A stretch of DNA of 64,000 bases. It comes from Melioribacteraceae bacterium. GTDB taxonomy: Bacteria; Bacteroidota; Ignavibacteria; Ignavibacteriales; Melioribacteraceae. The translations under genes and the position numbers were made by a program. Under the pieces are notes generated by a model that was given only the letters and a program-made list of their open reading frames with translations, was not told the origin of the DNA and searched no databases. The stretch lies in NCBI GenBank assembly GCA_021739765.1, contig JAIPBD010000019.1, positions 1-64,000 of the forward strand, given 5' to 3'. Of the stretch, positions 36,089 to 46,500 are shown in pieces; position 1 is the first letter of the stretch, and every line of letters begins with the position of its first letter.

Positions 36089-37165
36089 CTACTCATTATT
36101 GTCCTTAATTAACTTGTGCATTTTGTACCAGTAAAAGTAAGCTTCCGGATTTGATTTTTTCAACCTGTTCATTCTTACCCAAAGAGGATTTTCAATGATC
36201 CACTCTTCCATCTGTAGCGGATCACTATATTTTTCAACATTTTTCTGTTTGTATTTTATTGCAGTTGAAGCATAAGCCGCTTTGGAAGCCGCAGTAATCG
36301 CCTTATCCAGGTGAAATGCTTCTGAAAAGATGAAGCCTGATACCCTGTTAATGCCACTTCGAAGTTCATCGAAATTTCCATTCCCCGCATTTCCTCTGCT
36401 TGTAATACATAGGGCTGTTTCAATAATATCGTTTACCACATGATTATAATTCAAATCACCTTTCCCCCGGTAGCTAAGCTCTGTTTCCGAAAATGATTTA
36501 AAAGTATTTGCAACTATCTCCAGATCAGATATATTGTCAAATAAATTTGAGATATCATAAAGCTGTTTCATAATTTCCATACTCATGCTTGTTTCATTTT
36601 TAAAGTATGGAATTCCCGTTGTGTTTGGTGCAAATGCGGTCAACTTATCACCTAAAATATCTTCGACAGATGGAATTGGAACCGAAATATTTTCTTCTTT
36701 TGAAATTACAAAATCAGAGACAATAGGAATGTTCGTGATGTTTTGATAGGTTGCTTTTTCAAATAAAATATCAAGTAAAATATACTCTTCTTCAGCTCGT
36801 GTCTTGTGAATCGGCGTATAATAAAATTTATAATGTGCCTTTTTAATTTTTGATTCTGTAACTCTTAAATGCAATTCAACTCTGTTAAAAAATTGCTCTC
36901 CAACTAATTTCTGGAAAAGCGTTTCAAGCTCCTTTGGTTCATTCTGAATAATTATATCAATGTCAATTGAAAGTCTTCTTGAGGAATTTAATAGCAGCAT
37001 TAATGCTGTACCGCCTTTAAATATAAATTCCAGATTAATTTTTGCCAGCCCCTCGAGCAATAATAATGCTCTTATTACCTTTTCAACAAGAATTCGGTCC
37101 GCGTTTCTTTTTATCGCAGAGACTTTATTAATCCATTCTATATCAAGCGATTCTTTGTCAATCAT
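36089..37165 (-). CDS. AbiEii-type nucleotidyltransferase toxin
   Basis: 358 residues. The signature FIFKGGTALMLLL followed by RRLSIDIDII is the GG[TS]-x-L / D-x-D core of DNA-polymerase-beta-like nucleotidyltransferases in the AbiEii/AbiGii family. EDILGDKLTAF is the next conserved block, with the lysine and aspartate expected of the family. Such toxins transfer nucleotides onto tRNA or other targets and act in type IV toxin-antitoxin or abortive phage-resistance loci. It lies 29 bases downstream of the antitoxin gene. No clear ribosome site precedes the ATG. Confidence 0.9.
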   Translation of the reverse strand: MIDKESLDIEWINKVSAIKRNADRILVEKVIRALLLLEGLAKINLEFIFKGGTALMLLLNSSRRLSIDIDIIIQNEPKELETLFQKLVGEQFFNRVELHLRVTESKIKKAHYKFYYTPIHKTRAEEEYILLDILFEKATYQNITNIPIVSDFVISKEENISVPIPSVEDILGDKLTAFAPNTTGIPYFKNETSMSMEIMKQLYDISNLFDNISDLEIVANTFKSFSETELSYRGKGDLNYNHVVNDIIETALCITSRGNAGNGNFDELRSGINRVSGFIFSEAFHLDKAITAASKAAYASTAIKYKQKNVEKYSDPLQMEEWIIENPLWVRMNRLKKSNPEAYFYWYKMHKLIKDNNE

Positions 37166-37178
37166 ATATCAATAATTT

Positions 37179-37202
37179 GGCAGCAAAATTAGGTTTACTG
37201 CC
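37179..37202. promoter_or_regulatory. Second AbiE inverted repeat, candidate operator
   Basis: GGCAG (37179-37183) and CTGCC (37198-37202) are separated by 14 bases. They straddle the antitoxin stop and lie just before the toxin ATG. The minus-strand sequence TTTGCTGCCAA is shared with the main AbiE operator upstream. AbiEi-type antitoxins are known to bind paired inverted repeats. Confidence 0.45.
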
Positions 37203-37920
37203 GATATTTTGAAACCTTGTTTAAGTAATTGTCTATCTGCTCTTTTTTTCTTCTGCGGGCCGCATATCTTAACAATTTGTTTTCATTAATAATGTACTTA
37301 TCAAATGCTTCTTCAAAAATTCTATTTTTTTCGGCCCCCTGTTGTGCATCTAAAATATCCGAGTCTGTAAATAAATCAACTAATAATTTTTCCAGAGTAG
37401 TTGTCTGAATGCCCTTTATATTCAGAACTGGTGCTTCTGAAACTAAGGATTTAACTATCCAGACCTCTTTACCCTCAGGCAAATATCTGTTTAACAGTTC
37501 TTTGGTGGGCTTAAGGAACACAGAATATTTAAACTCTTTGAGTAAATAAAAAACTGCATCCGCAGCATCATTTTCAACTTCAACTATAAAAAAGAATTTT
37601 CCCGGTTGATGAAGCATAAACTCATTCAATAATGACGTTGACCATAAACAGTAATTCAGATATGGAAGATTCTTTTTTAGTAACCTGTCAAGTTTTATTA
37701 GTTTTGGTTGTATTTCCGGAACATAGCTTTGCTTATTACCTAAAATATATTTTCCACGTCCTATTCTGTTCAATGCACCCATCTGAACTAGTGAATAAAT
37801 TCGCCAGTTTATTGTGGTCTTTTTAAGGTCAGGTTCTGATTCTCTGTAAAAATTAATGATTTGCTCATTGTGAATTACATCTGTCTGTAAGAATCGTGCT
37901 TTAAGTTTGTCGATATTTAT
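37195..37920 (-). CDS. AbiEi-like antitoxin (DUF6577-type), start codon atypical
   Basis: An N-terminal winged-helix region (INIDKLKARFLQ..., then TTINWRIYSLVQMGALNRIGRGKYIL) is followed by the C-terminal AbiEi-type domain (YCLWSTSLLNEFMLHQPGKFFFIVEVE, then LVSEAPVLNIKGIQTTTLEKLLVDLF). The open frame reaches TTG 37959, but that codon overlaps the -7 box of an excellent promoter (37949-37979), so it cannot be the start. No ATG, GTG or TTG follows until ATG 37782, which would delete the DNA-binding region. The expected start 'M-N-I-D-K-L' falls on ATA at 37918-37920; I use that position as the most likely, non-canonical, start. The protein should repress its own operon and neutralise the toxin. 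Confidence 0.8.
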   Translation of the reverse strand: MNIDKLKARFLQTDVIHNEQIINFYRESEPDLKKTTINWRIYSLVQMGALNRIGRGKYILGNKQSYVPEIQPKLIKLDRLLKKNLPYLNYCLWSTSLLNEFMLHQPGKFFFIVEVENDAADAVFYLLKEFKYSVFLKPTKELLNRYLPEGKEVWIVKSLVSEAPVLNIKGIQTTTLEKLLVDLFTDSDILDAQQGAEKNRIFEEAFDKYIINENKLLRYAARRRKKEQIDNYLNKVSKYRQ

Positions 37921-37948
37921 TTTTTTCTTATTGATTGTATTTTTTTTA

Positions 37949-37979
37949 CAAAGATACAAAACAAATTATTGGCAGCAAA
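37949..37979 (-). promoter_or_regulatory. Promoter of the AbiE operon
   Basis: On the minus strand, TTTG (37976-37979) and TATCTTTG (37949-37956) are separated by exactly 19 bases. This is an exact match to the TTTG / TAnnTTTG consensus. The transcript should start near 37942. Confidence 0.7.
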
Positions 37980-37993
37980 TGCAAGTTGCTGCC
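37971..37993. promoter_or_regulatory. AbiE operator: 8-base inverted repeat over the -33 box
   Basis: GGCAGCAA (37971-37978) and TTGCTGCC (37986-37993) are perfect inverted arms with a 7-base spacer. The right-hand part overlaps the promoter's TTTG box, the usual position for a repressor site. A shorter relative lies at 37179-37202. Confidence 0.6.
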
Positions 37994-38172
37994 GAAATAT
38001 AGCAATGGGGATAAAAAAGGATTATCCACCGAATCTAACAGAATGAAATACTGAATGCTTTCTTAACAATACAATAAAAAAACATTTAAACAATGTCCGT
38101 GAGGAAGAAATAAGTACGTCAAAAAACCCAATCTATTCGCTTCTAATAACCGACAAAGATTAATTTAACATA

Positions 38173-39144
38173 TCAGTCAAAAAGCTTTCTTAGTTCATTC
38201 ATATCTGTGGTTTTACCTAAGCAGAGCATCAGCTTTATTCTTGCTTTTTGACCGTTTAGATACTCGACAAAAATAACCCCTTCTTTCTTAAGCCATTTAC
38301 CGGCACCGGGATAGCCGTAAATATCCATTGTTTCTCCGCTTGGGCAGCGTGAAACTAGAACCACCGGAATACCTTTAGACATCACGTACTTAATTCCGTC
38401 AAATGCTTTCGGCGGCACATTGCCTACACCCATTGCTTCAACTACAAGTCCTTCGATTTTACTATCAGCGGAAAACTTAAACATTCGTTCATCCATTCCG
38501 ACATAAGTTTTAATCAGGTGAACGTTGGAATTTACTCCGGGTGTTTCAATGTGCTCGAGTTTCATAGGTGTTCGGTTAAAAACCACACGACCACGATCCA
38601 CAAAACCAAGCGAGCCAAAATCAAGACTCCGGAAGGTTTCCAAGTCTTCAGTATGCGTTTTGGTAACTTCGCTTGCCGCGTTAATTTCTCCATCAAGGCA
38701 AACCAATACACCCATGTTTCTGCTATTCGGATTATTGCATATATGAACAGCGTCCAGCATATTTTTTGGTCCGTCCCAATCAGGTTCCGATGAAGTTTTC
38801 ATCGCGCCGATAAAAACAATTGGCTTTTCGGTTTTTATTACAAGATCTAAAAGATAGGAAGATTCCTCGAGTGTATCAGTTCCATGAGTAACAATTATTC
38901 CGTCAATATCGTCGTCCTCGGCAAAACGCCGAACCTTATTTGCAAGTTCAAAAATAAGATCAGGGGTCATGTGTGGACCGGGGTAAATTCCAAATTCGTA
39001 CATGCTGATTTTCGCGAGGCTATTTAGCTCGGGAATCATATCAAGAAGTTCGTTTCCGTGAAAATGTGGAACGGCGCCTCCCGTAACTTCATCAACTTTC
39101 ATGGAAAAAGTGCCGCCTGTAAATACAATTTTTATATGATTCAT
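38173..39144 (-). CDS. L-asparaginase (type I/II family)
   Basis: 323 residues without a signal peptide, so probably cytosolic. The first catalytic threonine motif is VFTGGTFSM, and the second is IVTHGTDTLEESSYLL with the Thr-Asp pair; Lys is seen at GAMKTSSEPDWDGP. The enzyme hydrolyses asparagine to aspartate and ammonia. GAGGGTGAA precedes the ATG. It stands alone between the AbiE locus and the dnaA upstream region. Related proteins acting as glutaminase or amidase in tRNA charging lack this exact pattern. Confidence 0.92.
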   Translation of the reverse strand: MNHIKIVFTGGTFSMKVDEVTGGAVPHFHGNELLDMIPELNSLAKISMYEFGIYPGPHMTPDLIFELANKVRRFAEDDDIDGIIVTHGTDTLEESSYLLDLVIKTEKPIVFIGAMKTSSEPDWDGPKNMLDAVHICNNPNSRNMGVLVCLDGEINAASEVTKTHTEDLETFRSLDFGSLGFVDRGRVVFNRTPMKLEHIETPGVNSNVHLIKTYVGMDERMFKFSADSKIEGLVVEAMGVGNVPPKAFDGIKYVMSKGIPVVLVSRCPSGETMDIYGYPGAGKWLKKEGVIFVEYLNGQKARIKLMLCLGKTTDMNELRKLFD

Positions 39145-39570
39145 TTCACCCTCGATTACGATTTTAAATATAACAAAGAGACCCGAAATATTTGTTTAAT
39201 TTTAAAGAAACTTTATGTTATTTTATTTCAACAACTTAGAGGGACTTCAAAGAATTAATTTGCAGGTGAGCCGTTCTAAATATATTTTCGTGTCGAGTTG
39301 GGAGTGCAGAAACGGTGTTGATAACTTGTTAACATCTTATAATTGTGGAACGTTTCACGATCTGCCACCGCAAAACAGCTTTAGAATTAAAACAAATCAA
39401 TTAGTGTACAAGCATTAACTATTGCGACTAACTCTTTTATTTACAACAACTTACGGCTTGACGCTAAATGTTGACAACATGTGGACAGCTTTGGTGTTGA
39501 ACTTTATAATCCAAGAAATCCTTTGTTATAGCTTGGTTTTTAGACAATTAAAAATTGTGGATATCTTTTA
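39145..39570. other. dnaA upstream region with DnaA-box-like sites
   Basis: 426 bases without a supported gene. TGTTGATAA at 39316-39324 is the complement of TTATCAACA, the form repeated upstream of dnaN. TGTGGATAT (39556-39564) and TGTTGACAA (39469-39477) each differ by one base from a DnaA box. The region likely controls dnaA and may be one arm of the origin. A 13-base palindrome ATGTTGACAACAT lies at about 39468-39480. Confidence 0.55.
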
Positions 39571-40956
39571 ATGAATGAAATCGTAAACCGGGTATCTGAT
39601 CCGAAATTAGCCTGGAAAGAATGTCTGAATATTATAAAAGATAATGTTCCTCATATCACTTACAATACCTGGTTTATCCCAATTAAACCACTAGAAATTA
39701 ACGAAACGACCCTTAAAGTTCAGGTTCCAAACAGCTTTTTTGTTGAATGGATCGACGAACATTTTAATACTCTTATAAACAAAACCATTATTCATGTACT
39801 TGGTGATCAGGGCGAGCTTCAATTTAAGATAAAAGATGACAGCAATGAGCCGGAACTGCCTTTTGAACCGACAATCAGCAAACAGGAGCGTGTAACTGTT
39901 TCAGTTGCTGAAGAAAAGGTAGAGTTCGAAACTTATCTTAATCCACGTTATCATTTCGAAAATTTTATTAAAGGGGAAAGTAATCAATTAGCGAGAGCCG
40001 CCGCTTACGCCGTGGGTGAAAATCCCGGTGAAACCTCTTTCAATCCATTGTTTATTTATGGCGGTGTCGGACTCGGAAAAACGCATTTAATTCAAGCAAT
40101 CGGGAATCGTGTTCTAAAGAAAAATCCGAAGAAAAAAGTCATTTATATCTCTTCCGATGTTTTTACCGTAGAATTTGTTGAAGCGATTCAAACGAATACT
40201 GTAAATAATTTTTCGAATTTTTATAAAAAAATGGATGTTTTAATTATTGACGACATCCAATTCCTTATCGGGAAAGAAAAAACACAGGATCTGTTCTTTC
40301 ACATTTTTAACACACTTCACCAATCCGGGAAGCAAGTTATTTTATCTTCCGATAAACCTCCGAAGGATCTGAAAGGATTGAACGAGCGTTTAATTTCAAG
40401 ATTTCAATGGGGATTAAGTGCGGATGTTCAACCGCCAGATTTTGAAACAAGAATCGCGATCCTTAAAAATAAAAGTGAGACTTACGGAATATATCTCACA
40501 AACGAAATTCTCGAATATATTGCTCATAATATCACTTCAAATATTCGTGAGTTGGAAGGCTGCTTGATAAAACTTCTCGCAAACTCTTCGCTTAACTCGA
40601 AAGAAATCGATTTTGAGCTTGCAAAAAAAACCGTTAAGGAAATCTCCACAAACCGCCAAGTAAATATCTCAATCGATAATATCGCCAAAGTAGTTTGTGA
40701 ATATTTTCATGTTGATGAAAATAAAGTGCGGGAAAAGAACCGTAAAAAAGAAGTTGTGGAAGCCCGGCAGGTTGCGATGTTTCTTTCTAAAAAGCTTACA
40801 AAGTCGTCTCTTAAAACAATCGGACTGCATTTCGGTGGAAGAGATCACTCAACCGTAATTCACGCATTTAACTCTATCGACAGGCAGGTCGGAGAGGACC
40901 TTCATTTAAAGGAAACTGTTGACACTCTCCGAAATAAAATTGAGCTGAACATTTAA
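39571..40956 (+). CDS. dnaA: Chromosomal replication initiator DnaA
   Basis: 461 residues. Domain I begins WKECLNIIKDNVPHITYNTW. The AAA+ domain has Walker A GGVGLGKTHLIQAIGN, Walker B VLIIDDIQFLIG, and a sensor region with LISRFQWGLSADVQPPD. Domain IV ends with the DNA-binding signature GGRDHSTVIHAF. The protein binds DnaA boxes and opens the origin. Its stop (40954-40956) is immediately followed by the stop of the convergent TonB receptor gene, with zero bases between. It is separated from dnaN by 7.7 kb, unlike the usual tight dnaA-dnaN pairing. Confidence 0.99.
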   Translation: MNEIVNRVSDPKLAWKECLNIIKDNVPHITYNTWFIPIKPLEINETTLKVQVPNSFFVEWIDEHFNTLINKTIIHVLGDQGELQFKIKDDSNEPELPFEPTISKQERVTVSVAEEKVEFETYLNPRYHFENFIKGESNQLARAAAYAVGENPGETSFNPLFIYGGVGLGKTHLIQAIGNRVLKKNPKKKVIYISSDVFTVEFVEAIQTNTVNNFSNFYKKMDVLIIDDIQFLIGKEKTQDLFFHIFNTLHQSGKQVILSSDKPPKDLKGLNERLISRFQWGLSADVQPPDFETRIAILKNKSETYGIYLTNEILEYIAHNITSNIRELEGCLIKLLANSSLNSKEIDFELAKKTVKEISTNRQVNISIDNIAKVVCEYFHVDENKVREKNRKKEVVEARQVAMFLSKKLTKSSLKTIGLHFGGRDHSTVIHAFNSIDRQVGEDLHLKETVDTLRNKIELNI

Positions 40957-43440
40957 TTAAAACTCCACTTCAATTCCTGCAACCGGAAATAAGCTAAATT
41001 GCGAAACATTCTCTATAGTTCCGTCAGAGTTGTATTGGTAAAAAGCGATATTATCCCTGTTATAAATATTCATAACGGACAAAAACACTCCAAGACTCCA
41101 ACCATCCAGATTATATCTGCTGTTAAATGCGACATCTAGTCTGTGATACGCGGGATAACGTTCCGAGTTAATATTATTACTCGGCACCCAAGCTCCCTTG
41201 CTCCAGCGAGTTTCGCCTTCAAAATATTGTTCGTTTGTAGAAAAATTCATCGGCGTATAAGGTCTTCCGCTTGCGTATCTCCAACGGAAGCTGATTTCCA
41301 TATCGTTTGAGAATGGTAAAATATATGACGGATATTTTATATAAAACGGCATTTGGTCCAATTCGTCCCTCAAGTTATCGAACCTTTTGCCCAAAACAAC
41401 AGAAAGCACGTACGGAAAATCATAATCCGAAGGATATGTTTCGCCCTCTCTTCCTATTCTTGGATCTCCAAAGTCGCTCCACATTCTTGAAAAACTGAAC
41501 GTTCCGTAATACCGGTCAACAAGTTTTTGTTGAAGCAGGATGTCAACTCCATAAGTAGTTTTTTTGCCGACATTTAGATTTTTATTTGAACGAAAAGTCC
41601 GATCATCAAAACGTATAAATTCCTCTGAAACAGGAATATCATCATAGTTTTTGTAATAACCTTCTACTGTCAGTTTAAGTCCGGTATCAAGCAGGTGCTC
41701 CAAACCCAAAACTACATGCCTTGAATGAGAGTTTTTTAAGTAACGATTAATGTCTTGTTGTTCCCGGTCGCCGTATGTGGGATAATTCTGAGTTTGATAA
41801 AACTCTCCATAGGCAATATTAATGTTTGTGATTTCCGGAATAAGAAAGTATGACGCTGATATTCTGGGACTAATGTTTCCTTTCTCGCTGTAAGAAAAAT
41901 AATCGTAACGTATTCCGACATTTAACGCAGCCCGATCGGATAGCAGTTTAAATCTATTATTCAAATAAAGATAGTCCCTAAAATAATCGAAAAACGCCAA
42001 ATCGTATTCCAGCTGTGCGGGTTGAACAACAACTGTCGGACTCCAATTACCATTAATTTGATACCTTGCGGAATCTCCAAAAAGGTAAAAGTCTTGCTTA
42101 AATCCGCCAAACAGATGCTGTCCGCCAAACTCCATCTGGTATCTTTTGGTTGGATTCCAGGTAAACTGCGCCTTAATTCCTCCTTGTCGATTCATACTAT
42201 TATCATCAAAGATAGGTCTTGAGTTCAAAATTGCAGATTGAACAGCCTTTCCATCGCTGTTATATGTTCTTTCAACAAAACTTTCCCGGACATCAACGTT
42301 TGTATAAAAGCTTGTAAAATAAGCAGTTACCTCTGATAGAAGATTTTTGCTCCAAAGACTTTTTAATGTAATTCCGGTTGCAAATTGCTGCTGATGAACA
42401 TCAACGTCATCAAATCCTACTGAGTCAACTTTATTTGCCATTGTTCGGTCGGTTTTTTCCGATTCGCCTTCAATGTTGATTCTATCGTTTCCGAATATTC
42501 CGGTCCATGAGATTTTGTGCGAATTAGAAAAATCGTAGGAAAGCTTAAATTGTCCGTCATAGTATCGAGGAACGGCGGTTAACCCGATGGCGCCGGTTAC
42601 AAGATCGAGATAGCTTTTTCTAATGGAGAGAATCCACGATCCTTTTCCCGAAAACATTTTTCCTTCGAGAACGGCTCCCAATCCGGCCATAGAGAAGTTA
42701 ATATTTGCATTAAGATTATTGATTCTTGTTCCGTCTCTCGTATCAATATTCATCACAGAAGAAAGCTTATCTCCATATTTTGAGATAAAACCGCCGGTTG
42801 AGAATTGAATGTTTTCAATCAATTCCACATTGATCATGTTAATCGGACCGCCGGAATTTTGTTCATTCGGATAGTGGTTGGTTGAGTGAATTTCAATATT
42901 ATCAAAAACAATAAGATTTTCGTTGGGCGACCCTCCTCTTACAAGCAGCTCGTTGTTTTTATCATCTGTAAAAGAAACACCGGCCATTCCTTGTAAAATA
43001 CGCTGAAAGTCCTGAGCAGAACCGGGTGATCGTCTAATTTCCTCAGGACTAAGAACGACCGTGCTTAAATCGTTTTCCTTAATTGATCTATCGAAATAGT
43101 CGGCTTTCACTTCAACCTGATCCATCTGAATAGATGTTTCGCTCATCCGGATTACAAGTTGAACTTCACTACCCTCATTAACAACAATATCTGTTTTAAC
43201 AACCGGTTTAAACCCTATCATTTTTGCGGTTAATGTATAGCTTCCGAGAGGTACGTTGACCGAAAAGAACCCATCAAGATCGGATGCCGCACCGACATTT
43301 TCCAGTTCATTAATAATTATGTTAACACCGATCAATGGTTCTTCGGTTTGGGAATCAACAACCTTTCCGTTGATAAAATTGCTCTGTGCGCAGATCACTG
43401 TTGAGGTAAAAATGAGGGCAAGAATAATTCGCTTTATCAT
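40957..43440 (-). CDS. TonB-dependent receptor with carboxypeptidase-regulatory domain
   Basis: 827 residues. A signal peptide (LALIFTSTVICAQ) is followed by a carboxypeptidase D regulatory-like domain (~22-105, NGKVVDSQTEEPLIGVNIIIN). The TonB plug then follows (~120-230, RILQGMAGVSFTDDKNNELLVRGGSPNENLIVFDNIEI), and then a long beta-barrel ending in FPVAGIEVEF with the terminal aromatic residue. It imports an unknown ligand across the outer membrane with TonB energy. No SusD partner is adjacent. AAGGA precedes the ATG. It sits between dnaA and dnaN in the opposite orientation. Confidence 0.92.
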   Translation of the reverse strand: MIKRIILALIFTSTVICAQSNFINGKVVDSQTEEPLIGVNIIINELENVGAASDLDGFFSVNVPLGSYTLTAKMIGFKPVVKTDIVVNEGSEVQLVIRMSETSIQMDQVEVKADYFDRSIKENDLSTVVLSPEEIRRSPGSAQDFQRILQGMAGVSFTDDKNNELLVRGGSPNENLIVFDNIEIHSTNHYPNEQNSGGPINMINVELIENIQFSTGGFISKYGDKLSSVMNIDTRDGTRINNLNANINFSMAGLGAVLEGKMFSGKGSWILSIRKSYLDLVTGAIGLTAVPRYYDGQFKLSYDFSNSHKISWTGIFGNDRINIEGESEKTDRTMANKVDSVGFDDVDVHQQQFATGITLKSLWSKNLLSEVTAYFTSFYTNVDVRESFVERTYNSDGKAVQSAILNSRPIFDDNSMNRQGGIKAQFTWNPTKRYQMEFGGQHLFGGFKQDFYLFGDSARYQINGNWSPTVVVQPAQLEYDLAFFDYFRDYLYLNNRFKLLSDRAALNVGIRYDYFSYSEKGNISPRISASYFLIPEITNINIAYGEFYQTQNYPTYGDREQQDINRYLKNSHSRHVVLGLEHLLDTGLKLTVEGYYKNYDDIPVSEEFIRFDDRTFRSNKNLNVGKKTTYGVDILLQQKLVDRYYGTFSFSRMWSDFGDPRIGREGETYPSDYDFPYVLSVVLGKRFDNLRDELDQMPFYIKYPSYILPFSNDMEISFRWRYASGRPYTPMNFSTNEQYFEGETRWSKGAWVPSNNINSERYPAYHRLDVAFNSRYNLDGWSLGVFLSVMNIYNRDNIAFYQYNSDGTIENVSQFSLFPVAGIEVEF

Positions 43441-43551
43441 AAAATCCTTAAGAGATTAATATTCATAAACTATTTTGACGAGCAAGTCACAAAATTGTTT
43501 ACTTAACACACAAAAAGATTAGATTTTAAATTAGATTAATGAACAGTCTTA

Positions 43552-46500
43552 TTATTTTAAATATATCACCTTTATTACTTCCGAAAAGTTTCTGCTTGAA
43601 GCTTCGGCTTTCGCAATAACTTTAATGAAAAAAACACCGCTTGAAACACCCTCAGGTTGCCATGATGTTTCATAATATCCTTTATCCAAATTCTCCGATA
43701 AAAGTTGTCGGATTTCTTCACCAAGAGAGTTATAAACGATTATAGAAACATTGCTTTCTTCGGGAATCGAATAACGAATTCTGGTTTCGGGATTAAACGG
43801 ATTAGGAAAGTTTTGACTCACTCTAAAGTCGGTAATTTCAACCGATTCTTCTCCATCTACATCTGTGTAAAGTGTATTTCTTTCTCCCGGCGTTCCGTGA
43901 CCCGGTGACGCCGACCAACTGTTTGGGTTAGAATTATCACTACTTGGGTCATCCAATTCCAGCGTTGGGCCGTTTCCGTCCGCATCTGTTGGCCAGGGCG
44001 CACTATCTCTATAGGTAAGCGAATCAATTAGGAATCCATCGGATGAGTATAAAAAGATTGATTCTCCACTTCCGCTTAATCCGCTTGCCATATTAAAAAA
44101 CAAATTTTCTATCCCCGTAAATCGAGATGCGAATTTTTGCTGCTCCCTGCAAATAATAAGATATGCCCCCACATCTAAATACGTTCCTTCAGGTAAAACA
44201 AAAGAGGGCTCATTGTTTTCATCCATAAAAACCCAATCGGATAGGGATGTCCGACCATCACTATTATTAAGAATTTCAATCCAATCTTCCGTATCAAAAA
44301 GCGCGGAAGAATTATAGTTGATTTCATTTATTACGACTTTAGACCCCGACTGGCCTTTAAAGTAATATGCGCCGAGATCTCTCACTTGAGATTCCGGCGA
44401 CGCTTTGCCAAGGCTTAAGGAATTAGCCTGAAGAAAATAATTGTTCCCTCCCGGATTAATAAAACCCGGAGCACCCGATAAATTATTAGAGCCGGTTAGT
44501 GTTCTGGTGTCTGATATAGAATAAGATACCGTGCCTGAAGACTTGCCATCTACTGTAAAATCAGTATCCGTAGAGTTATAAAAAATTGAGTTGATTACAT
44601 TTAGTTCAGCCCCACCATGTCCTACCGTTTTCTCATAAACGGCCGCTGCAGCTTCATTGTTTGCGAATGTAACGTGATCAATTTCAGCAACCGAAAAACT
44701 ATCCTTAACACCCACACCAATAAGACAGTCTTGAATTAAAGAGAATTCGATTTTTACTTCTGACCCCTGTCCGATTGATACACCTTTATCTCCACATATT
44801 CTAATTATGTTATTTGAAATTAAAACGTTTTGGCTAGCTTCGCCAATATCGATTCCATCGCTGTTTGATCCGGTAAAATTTTCAATCAAATTATTATTAA
44901 TTGTACCCGAAAGAACATAATCAAGATCGATTCCATCCGTATCAAAGTTGTTGTTTCCAAGAAATTTGGAATTCGAAATCGTCGCAGTCCCACCTTTACT
45001 ATTTATATAATCTCCGATTTCCGATACATTTCTGAACTCACAATAATCAACAATAAGGTTCGAGTTCTTCGCAAATATCGGAATACCGACATCTGCAATG
45101 AGCGAGTTGCTAATCGTAACAATGCTGTTTTTTAAGGATATTGCCGCAAAATAATCATCACTCCCTTCCACACCGCCGGCATTTTTTATAATTACATTAT
45201 CCAATACCGAGCTAGAAGCTGAGTTGGAAAAAATTATTGAGCCCCAGTTTTCGTCTTCATTAACAGAATGAAAATTGATTTTATCTTCTTCTGTTCCGGT
45301 TGCGATAAGCTGACCGGTCACAATAATTGAATAGTTTGGAGAAATAATTACCTCCACACCTCTTTCAATTTTGAGCACTCCTGTTTCGGTAACCGTGATA
45401 TTTTGGGTTACATAGTATGGTGATTTGTCTTTTGTCAAAGTTAGATTGCCGGAAATTGTACCGGGAAGTTCAGAAATATCTATTTTAGAAAAATTGGCAA
45501 TGATTTCGGTGTTTCCCGTAAGAGTAACGCTTACCGAGTCGGCAGTTCCCAATACAACCGACTGCCCTGTGGATGACTGATTGCTCGCAATCAATTCAAG
45601 ATCGAAACTTATATCACTGCTTCCTCCATCCACCTGGTGTATTTCAACAGCAACCAGGTTAGTCCCATTCGTTAAAATTGATTGATCAACATTAAATTCA
45701 AAAAAGAAATCTTCGTCGGAACCTCCAACCGTCTCTGAGGCATTTGTCTCATATCCGACAACTCCCGTCGGCATATTCGATCTGACAACTTCAACCCCAT
45801 TTAAATAGATAATGGCTCCATCGTCACGTTGAACTTTTATTGACAAAGACTCTATATCAGAAATATCAGATATGTTAAACGTCTTTCTAAAATAGTACGC
45901 GCTGTATTTATCCGATGAATTAGATCCGTAATCTAAAACCGTACTTTCATCACCTTCACCATAACCGAACTTGGCTGATCCCGAACTCCAACCCGAATCA
46001 TCAAAATCGATTCCTTTCCAATCACCAACCGGCGCCTGGTCTTGGTTAAAATATTTCCAATTTGCACCATGCTCTATCAATAGAGTATTACTGGTTGTTG
46101 AGCTAATTGACGACCAATTATCAAACTTATATCCGGGTGGAACCATCGCCTTCAAGTTGATCGGAAATCCCGCAAAATATTTTAACACCGAGGGTGCGGT
46201 ATATTTAAAATCACTGATATAAATTGATGGTGCGTCAAGACCCACCGAGCTTAGCGCGAGCTCAAGCGTTCCATCAGTTTCAAAGAAATCTCCAAGTATT
46301 CTTAAAGCATTATTCGGTCTTTCGTTTGCGAAAGTCTTCAAACCCTCAATATTATTCCTCCAAGCCGACATCGACTGAATCCCCCTCTCAATTCCCCATT
46401 CTTTAATTGAAAGACTATCTATATAAGTACTCCACTTTGAAATGTGGTTTGGCATTTCACTTTCTAATAACTGGCTAACGCTATCAATAATTGCAACCAC

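Noticed and set aside
37957-37959. TTG as start of the AbiE antitoxin
   Set aside because: It overlaps the -7 box of an exact promoter match, so it would lie upstream of the transcript start.
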